In this document: in pieces, positions 9,931 to 13,193 of the stretch
Layout: each line of letters starts with the position of its first letter
How positions within the stretch are numbered: the first letter of the stretch is position 1
DNA from: Acidimicrobiia bacterium
GTDB lineage: Bacteria; Actinomycetota; Acidimicrobiia; Acidimicrobiales; Aldehydirespiratoraceae
NCBI GenBank assembly: GCA_022824605.1
Contig: JAJDZO010000386.1
Span: 1-13,193, forward strand
DNA: 13,193 nt
Reading direction: 5' to 3'
Notes under the pieces: generated by a model
Told to the model about the DNA's origin: nothing
Seen by the model: only the letters and a program-made list of their open reading frames with translations
The model's database searches: none
Position numbers and translations under genes: made by a program

Positions 9931-10851
9931 TCAACTGCTGAGCGCGAGCACCCGGTTGCGGAACTGCTCGGCCGAGGTGCCGTTGAGCTGCCAGTCGATG
10001 CATATCGCCTTGGTTGGACGGGCAAGCTCTGACGCGGTGGCCTCAAGCGCATTGACGTAGACGAGCACGTCCACGTCCTCGAACCTGGTCGGCGTCCCAG
10101 GCGTGTGAACCCGCTGCTCGACCCGGCCGCGGAACACCGTGCGCACCAGCCCCGCGGTGCGCTCTGCCCCGCTAGCGGTGGGAGACATGGCCGTGACGGT
10201 GCGCTCGGAGCTGAGCGTTGCGATCTCTCGAAGCGTCCGCGACGACGCCACGAAGCTCAGTTCCACCACGCGATCATCGTCCTTCACGATGTCGAGCACC
10301 TCGCCGATGTGGAACAGAGGGGTGGCGATCAGGTCGAAGGCGGCGCCCTCGTCGGCGCTCGCCAGGTCGTCCATGAGCACCGGTCGGGTCTCCACTCCGG
10401 TGGCGTTGGCGATGAGTTCGGTCATGCGAGCGAGATCGACGGAGTTGCATTCGGCGAAGGCGATCACCGGCCGGCGCACCCGGTCGTAGGCGTCGTCGAT
10501 CAGTCCGACGAGCTCGTCGCGTGACACTCCGATCCCCGAGGCACGCCGCGTCAGTTCGTCGACATGGACCCGCAGCTCCGAGCCGACGACAGCCAGGGTG
10601 CTCGAACCGGTGACATAGGTGCCGCGGCGAGGCTCGGAGCGCACGATCCCCTCCGCGGCCATCCTCTGCAGCTCCCGGTTGACGGTGTTGGTGTTGGACC
10701 CCAAGTCCGCGGCGATCTTGCGACACGACGGGAGCCGTTCACCGGGCTGCCACGCACCTTCGAGAATCCGCCGCACAAGGTCGGCGCGCACATCTTCGCC
10801 GCTTACTGCCGACCGCTTCCGCGGCCCGTTGCCGACGGGGCTGCTCACCAC
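9931..10851 (-). CDS. GntR-family transcription regulator with a large C-terminal putative sensor domain
   Basis: An N-terminal winged helix-turn-helix of GntR type is clear: RADLVRRILEGAWQPGERLP, then SCRKIAADLGSNTNTVNREL, then the EGIV...PRRGTYV wing (about residues 22-80). The remaining 220 or so residues are not the usual FadR, HutC or MocR domains. Alternating short strands and helices (VIAFAECNS, TRPVLMDD, FDLIATPLFH, DVLVYVNAL, KAICIDWQLN) suggest a two-lobed periplasmic-binding-like ligand domain, but that is inference. The start is uncertain. ATG 10908 lacks a ribosome binding site and adds a poor-looking N-terminus (MACAWLAAARPG), so GTG 10851 is chosen; GTG 10848 is equally possible. 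The gene is first in a block with two PLP enzymes and is divergent from an ABC importer locus. It probably senses an amino acid or related metabolite and controls one or both. A palindrome upstream is a candidate autoregulatory operator. Confidence 0.8.
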   Translation of the reverse strand: MVSSPVGNGPRKRSAVSGEDVRADLVRRILEGAWQPGERLPSCRKIAADLGSNTNTVNRELQRMAAEGIVRSEPRRGTYVTGSSTLAVVGSELRVHVDELTRRASGIGVSRDELVGLIDDAYDRVRRPVIAFAECNSVDLARMTELIANATGVETRPVLMDDLASADEGAAFDLIATPLFHIGEVLDIVKDDDRVVELSFVASSRTLREIATLSSERTVTAMSPTASGAERTAGLVRTVFRGRVEQRVHTPGTPTRFEDVDVLVYVNALEATASELARPTKAICIDWQLNGTSAEQFRNRVLALSS

Positions 10852-10961
10852 ATGAGCATAGGTGCACGCCACACCAGGCCGGGCCGCGGCCAGCCACGCA
10901 CATGCCATGACGCGCCAACTATGTTACTGTCACTAACAGTCTCACTGATGGGCGGCTATCG
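10852..10961. other. Divergent region between GntR gene and the truncated BMP gene
   Basis: Apart from the 10922-10938 palindrome the region carries no recognisable gene. The BMP reading frame is open leftwards to a TGA at 10908-10910, but holds no ATG, GTG or TTG until GTG 10995, and its residues before about 10962 do not resemble the family. The region thus marks the break point where the rest of the BMP gene should be. Confidence 0.5.
10920..10938. promoter_or_regulatory. Palindromic operator candidate overlapping divergent -10 elements
   Basis: TGTTACTGTCACTAACA at 10922-10938 fits TGTTAnTGnCAnTAACA, a 17-bp palindrome broken only at its centre and one symmetric pair. An overlapping inverted repeat, ACTGT (10926-10930) and ACAGT (10936-10940), shares its bases. 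The site overlaps TATGTT (10920-10925) on the plus strand and TAACAT (10926-10921) on the minus strand, both TANNNT-type -10 candidates, though no good -35 is seen for either. The placement, just upstream of the GntR gene and between it and the transporter locus, fits an operator where the regulator blocks polymerase. GntR proteins typically bind short inverted repeats of this size. The palindrome is direct observation; protein identity and function are inferred. Confidence 0.6.
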
Positions 10962-11678
10962 CACGACAACCAGTTCGGCGAGGTCGCGGCCGAGGTGGCG
11001 CCCGAATTCGGCGACACCATCTTCCTGGTCCCCAACACCACCAACCTCTCCGGCCCGAACATGCAGGGAGTGCAGCCCCTCTCGCACCATGCGGCCTACC
11101 TCGCGGGTGTGGCCGCCGCGATGGCGACCGAATCCCAGCAGCTCGGCGGCATCGCCGGGCAGGCCTTCCCCATCATCGTGGCCCAGATGGAGGCGTTCGC
11201 CCTCGGCGCACGCTCGGTGAATCCCGACATCGAGGCCACCATCACCTATCTCGGCTCCTTCGACGATGTGGAGGCCGGCAAGGAGACGGCCCGAGCCATG
11301 ATCTCCAGCGGCGTCGATGTCGTGTATCACATCGCTGACGCGGCAGGCCTCGGCGTGATTCAGGCCGCCCGCGAGGAGGGCGTGCTAGCGGTCGGATGGG
11401 GCGGCGACCAGAGCGATGTCGCCCCCGACACCGTCTTCACCTCACAGATCGTCAACCAGACGCTTCTGGTGGTCGAGGCTGTCCGAGCGGTCGCCGAGGG
11501 CGACTTCGACGGGCAGCAGCGTGCTATCGGCCTGACTGTCCCTGGTCCCGTGCTGGGACTCACGCCGGTCCGAGTGGTGGACAATGCCGCCGACATCGAG
11601 GCCGCGGTAGCGGCGGCCTCGGCCGGCATCATCGACGGGAGCATCGAAGTTCCCTTCATCGCCGAACCGTCGAGCTAG
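10962..11678 (+). pseudogene. BMP/PnrA-type ABC substrate-binding protein, N-terminally truncated
   Basis: The frame begins to look like a Bmp/Med/PnrA-type substrate-binding protein at HDNQFGEVAAEVAPEFGDTI and continues through the usual AAYLAGVAAAM, GLGVIQAAREEGVLAVGWGGDQSD, PDTVFTSQIV and final IIDGSIEVPF to a TAG at 11676-11678. Normal members have about 330-400 residues with a lipoprotein signal peptide. Here only about 238 remain, and the signal peptide, lipobox and most of the first lobe are missing. The only in-frame start is GTG 10995 (227 aa), inside the conserved domain. There is no frameshifted N-terminal part in the preceding bases, which encode GntR on the other strand. The remaining C-terminal frame is free of stops, so the loss may be recent. 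Such proteins normally capture nucleosides outside the membrane and deliver them to the permease. This one could not be exported as it stands. Alternatives are a cytoplasmic remnant with a new role or an assembly join. Confidence 0.75.
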
Positions 11679-11702
11679 AAGCCGAGTTCGCTTCCTAGCG
11701 GC

Positions 11703-11743
11703 CGAGCGGGCCGAGCTCGCTCGCCGGGCATCACCGGTGCCGG
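11703..11743 (+). other. Two hairpins in the BMP-ATPase spacer
   Basis: CGAGCG (11703-11708) pairs with CGCTCG (11718-11723) across a 9-base loop. Directly after it, CCGGGCA (11724-11730) pairs with TGCCGG (11738-11743) with one bulged G. Neither is followed by a T-run. In ABC importer operons, stems after the binding-protein gene often stabilise its message or reduce transcription into the ATPase; a similar role here is inference. The 86-base spacer contains no other recognisable element, and the GTG start at 11765 has only a weak GAG just before it. Confidence 0.35.
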
Positions 11744-11764
11744 ACGTGATTTCCTGTAGCTGAG

Positions 11765-13193
11765 GTGACCCAGACCGTCGACCGGGACGAACGTCGCTTG
11801 CTGGCCATTCGCGGCGTCCACAAGCGCTACGACGCCACCGTGGCGCTCAGCGGGGCGTCCCTGTCGGTCGAGCGCAGCGAGATCCACGCGCTGTTGGGCG
11901 AGAACGGGGCGGGCAAGTCGACGTTGATGAACGTTCTCGACGGCATCACCAGCCCCGACGCCGGCACGATCCACTGGAACGGATCAGAGGTGAAGATCGA
12001 CTCGCCGAAGGCCGCCGCGACCCTCGGCATCGGCATGGTGCACCAGCACGACCGGCTCGTCGCCTCGCTCACCGTGGCGGAGAACTTCGCTCTGGCGGGC
12101 GGCACGTCGTTCACGGTGGGGCGAGACGAGATCAGGCACCGGCTAACCGACCTGACCGCCCGTTACGGCGGCGCCGTCGACCCCGATGCGCTGGTGGGCG
12201 ACCTGTCGGTCGGCGAGCGGCAGTGGGTCAGCCTGCTGCGGGCGCTGAGCGGCGAAGTCTCGCTGCTGGTGCTCGACGAGCCCACCACCACGCTCACACC
12301 CCAGGAGCGCGACCGCCTGTTCGACGCTCTGCGGGAGTATCGGGCCTCGGGGTTGAGCGTGATCTTCATCACCCACAAGCTCGACGAGGTGTTCGCACTG
12401 TGCGACCGGGTCACGGTGATGCGGCGCGGCCAAGCAACCGCCACGCTGCAGGTGGCCGACACCACCCGCGAGGAGCTGGCCCGCCTGATGGTCGGCCACG
12501 ACATAGCCGGCGACTTCGAACGCCCCGCAGTGGCCGGCGACTCGGTGATCCTCGGCGTCGAAGCAGTGTCGGCGCAGGGCGCCAGGCAGCGCATCACCGA
12601 CGTTGATCTGCAGGTGCGATCCGGCGAGATAGTCGGTGTGGCCGGTGTCGACGGCAACGGCCAGCGAGAGCTGGTGGAGGTGATCACCGGCATCCGCGCT
12701 GCCGATGCCGGCTCGGTGCGCTTCAGCGACGGCACCAACCGCTGGTACCCGGCTCTGTGCGCCTCGGTCGCCCGCATCCCCGAGGATCGCCACCGCCACG
12801 GACTGGCTCTGGGCCGGCCGCTGTGGGAGAACATGCACATGGGCCGATGGCGCTCTCGGGGCCTGGCCCATCGGGGTCTGCTGGCCCGGCGAGACGCCCG
12901 GCAGCGGGCCGACGAGCTTCTGCGGACCTACTCGGTGGTCTGCTCCGGCCCGGACCAGCCGGCGGGCGAGCTGTCGGGCGGGAATCAGCAGAAGGCCGTG
13001 CTGGCCCGCGAGTTCGGCGACGCCCCGCAGCTGGTGGTTGCCATGAATCCGTGCCGGGGTCTCGACATCGCAGCCTCCCGCTTCGTGCTCGACCAGCTGC
13101 TCGGCGTTCGTGCCCGCGGCGGCGGTGTGCTGTTCGTGTCGTACGACCTCGACGAGATCCTGGCCGTCTCCGATCGGGTGTTGGTGATGACTT
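11765..13193 (+). CDS. Nucleoside/sugar-type ABC importer ATPase with two nucleotide-binding domains (3' end cut by window)
   Basis: The frame from GTG 11765 is open to the window end (476 codons seen, no stop). It matches the double-NBD ATPases of BMP-linked nucleoside importers (YufO/NupO-like) and of ribose-type importers. NBD1 is complete: Walker A GENGAGKST (45-53), Q-loop glutamine in MVHQH (Q94), signature LSVGERQ (147-153), Walker B LLVLDEP (167-173) and switch histidine in THKL (H204). NBD2 has the degenerate site usual for the family: GVDGNGQREL instead of a GKS/T Walker A, an intact LSGGNQQK signature, and MNPCRGLD in place of a Walker B with catalytic glutamate. So one ATP site is probably the active one. 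It follows the BMP remnant by 86 bases, the normal order of binding protein, ATPase, then two permeases that would lie beyond the window. The start is inferred, since no Met occurs before residue 55 and the ribosome binding site is weak. Confidence 0.88.
   Translation, partial: MTQTVDRDERRLLAIRGVHKRYDATVALSGASLSVERSEIHALLGENGAGKSTLMNVLDGITSPDAGTIHWNGSEVKIDSPKAAATLGIGMVHQHDRLVASLTVAENFALAGGTSFTVGRDEIRHRLTDLTARYGGAVDPDALVGDLSVGERQWVSLLRALSGEVSLLVLDEPTTTLTPQERDRLFDALREYRASGLSVIFITHKLDEVFALCDRVTVMRRGQATATLQVADTTREELARLMVGHDIAGDFERPAVAGDSVILGVEAVSAQGARQRITDVDLQVRSGEIVGVAGVDGNGQRELVEVITGIRAADAGSVRFSDGTNRWYPALCASVARIPEDRHRHGLALGRPLWENMHMGRWRSRGLAHRGLLARRDARQRADELLRTYSVVCSGPDQPAGELSGGNQQKAVLAREFGDAPQLVVAMNPCRGLDIAASRFVLDQLLGVRARGGGVLFVSYDLDEILAVSDRVLVMT

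Noticed and set aside
10564..11220. Plus-strand frame (218 codons) that could hold a frameshifted N-terminus of the BMP protein
   Set aside because: Its translation over 10564-10950 is the complement of the GntR gene and has no signal peptide, lipobox or BMP-like segment. A frameshift therefore does not explain the truncation.
12143..12871. Minus-strand open frames (242 and 225 codons) opposite the ABC ATPase
   Set aside because: The plus strand here encodes the ABC signature, Walker B and switch histidine in the right order in an uninterrupted frame to the window end.
12640..13060. Missing Walker A lysine and Walker B glutamate in the second NBD as evidence of a damaged ATPase
   Set aside because: Degenerate second ATP sites are normal in this importer ATPase family, and the LSGGNQQK signature is intact.

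Overview
The window is a high-GC, densely coding bacterial segment. Most genes start with GTG or sit in tight overlaps. An AddA/AddB-type recombination pair, together with the sequence character, suggests an actinobacterium, perhaps an Acidimicrobiia-like lineage. No rRNA or other marker gene is present, so this placement is an inference.

Layout: (1) Positions 1-162 hold the probable first 15 codons of a gene running leftwards off the window, and a spacer with inverted repeats. (2) Positions 163-6926 are a two-gene rightward operon. An AddB-like protein with a PD-(D/E)XK nuclease domain overlaps by 4 bases (ATGA) an AddA-like helicase-nuclease with all the UvrD-type motifs. Together they should form a double-strand-break end-resection enzyme. 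(3) Positions 6951-10851 are a leftward block, convergent with AddA across only 24 bases. In transcription order it holds a GntR-type regulator with a large unrecognised C-terminal domain and two different fold-type II PLP enzymes separated by 19 bases. This looks like a self-regulated amino-acid-converting operon of unknown substrate. (4) From about 10960 rightward lies a nucleoside-type ABC importer locus. It begins with a BMP/PnrA-type substrate-binding protein gene that has lost its signal peptide and N-terminal part. The double-NBD ATPase gene that follows is intact as far as seen but runs off the right end; it is open to the window edge without a stop codon.

The most notable points are the decapitated BMP gene abutting the divergent GntR gene, a near-perfect 17-bp palindrome (TGTTAnTGnCAnTAACA) between them that overlaps candidate -10 elements on both strands, the uncharacterised GntR plus two-PLP-enzyme cassette, and an AddB-like protein in which one of the four expected Fe-S cysteines appears to be absent. 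I see no tRNA, rRNA, CRISPR array, insertion sequence or phage gene. I did not find clear evidence of a wholly new defence or mobile system; the GntR/PLP cassette is the best candidate for undescribed biology.
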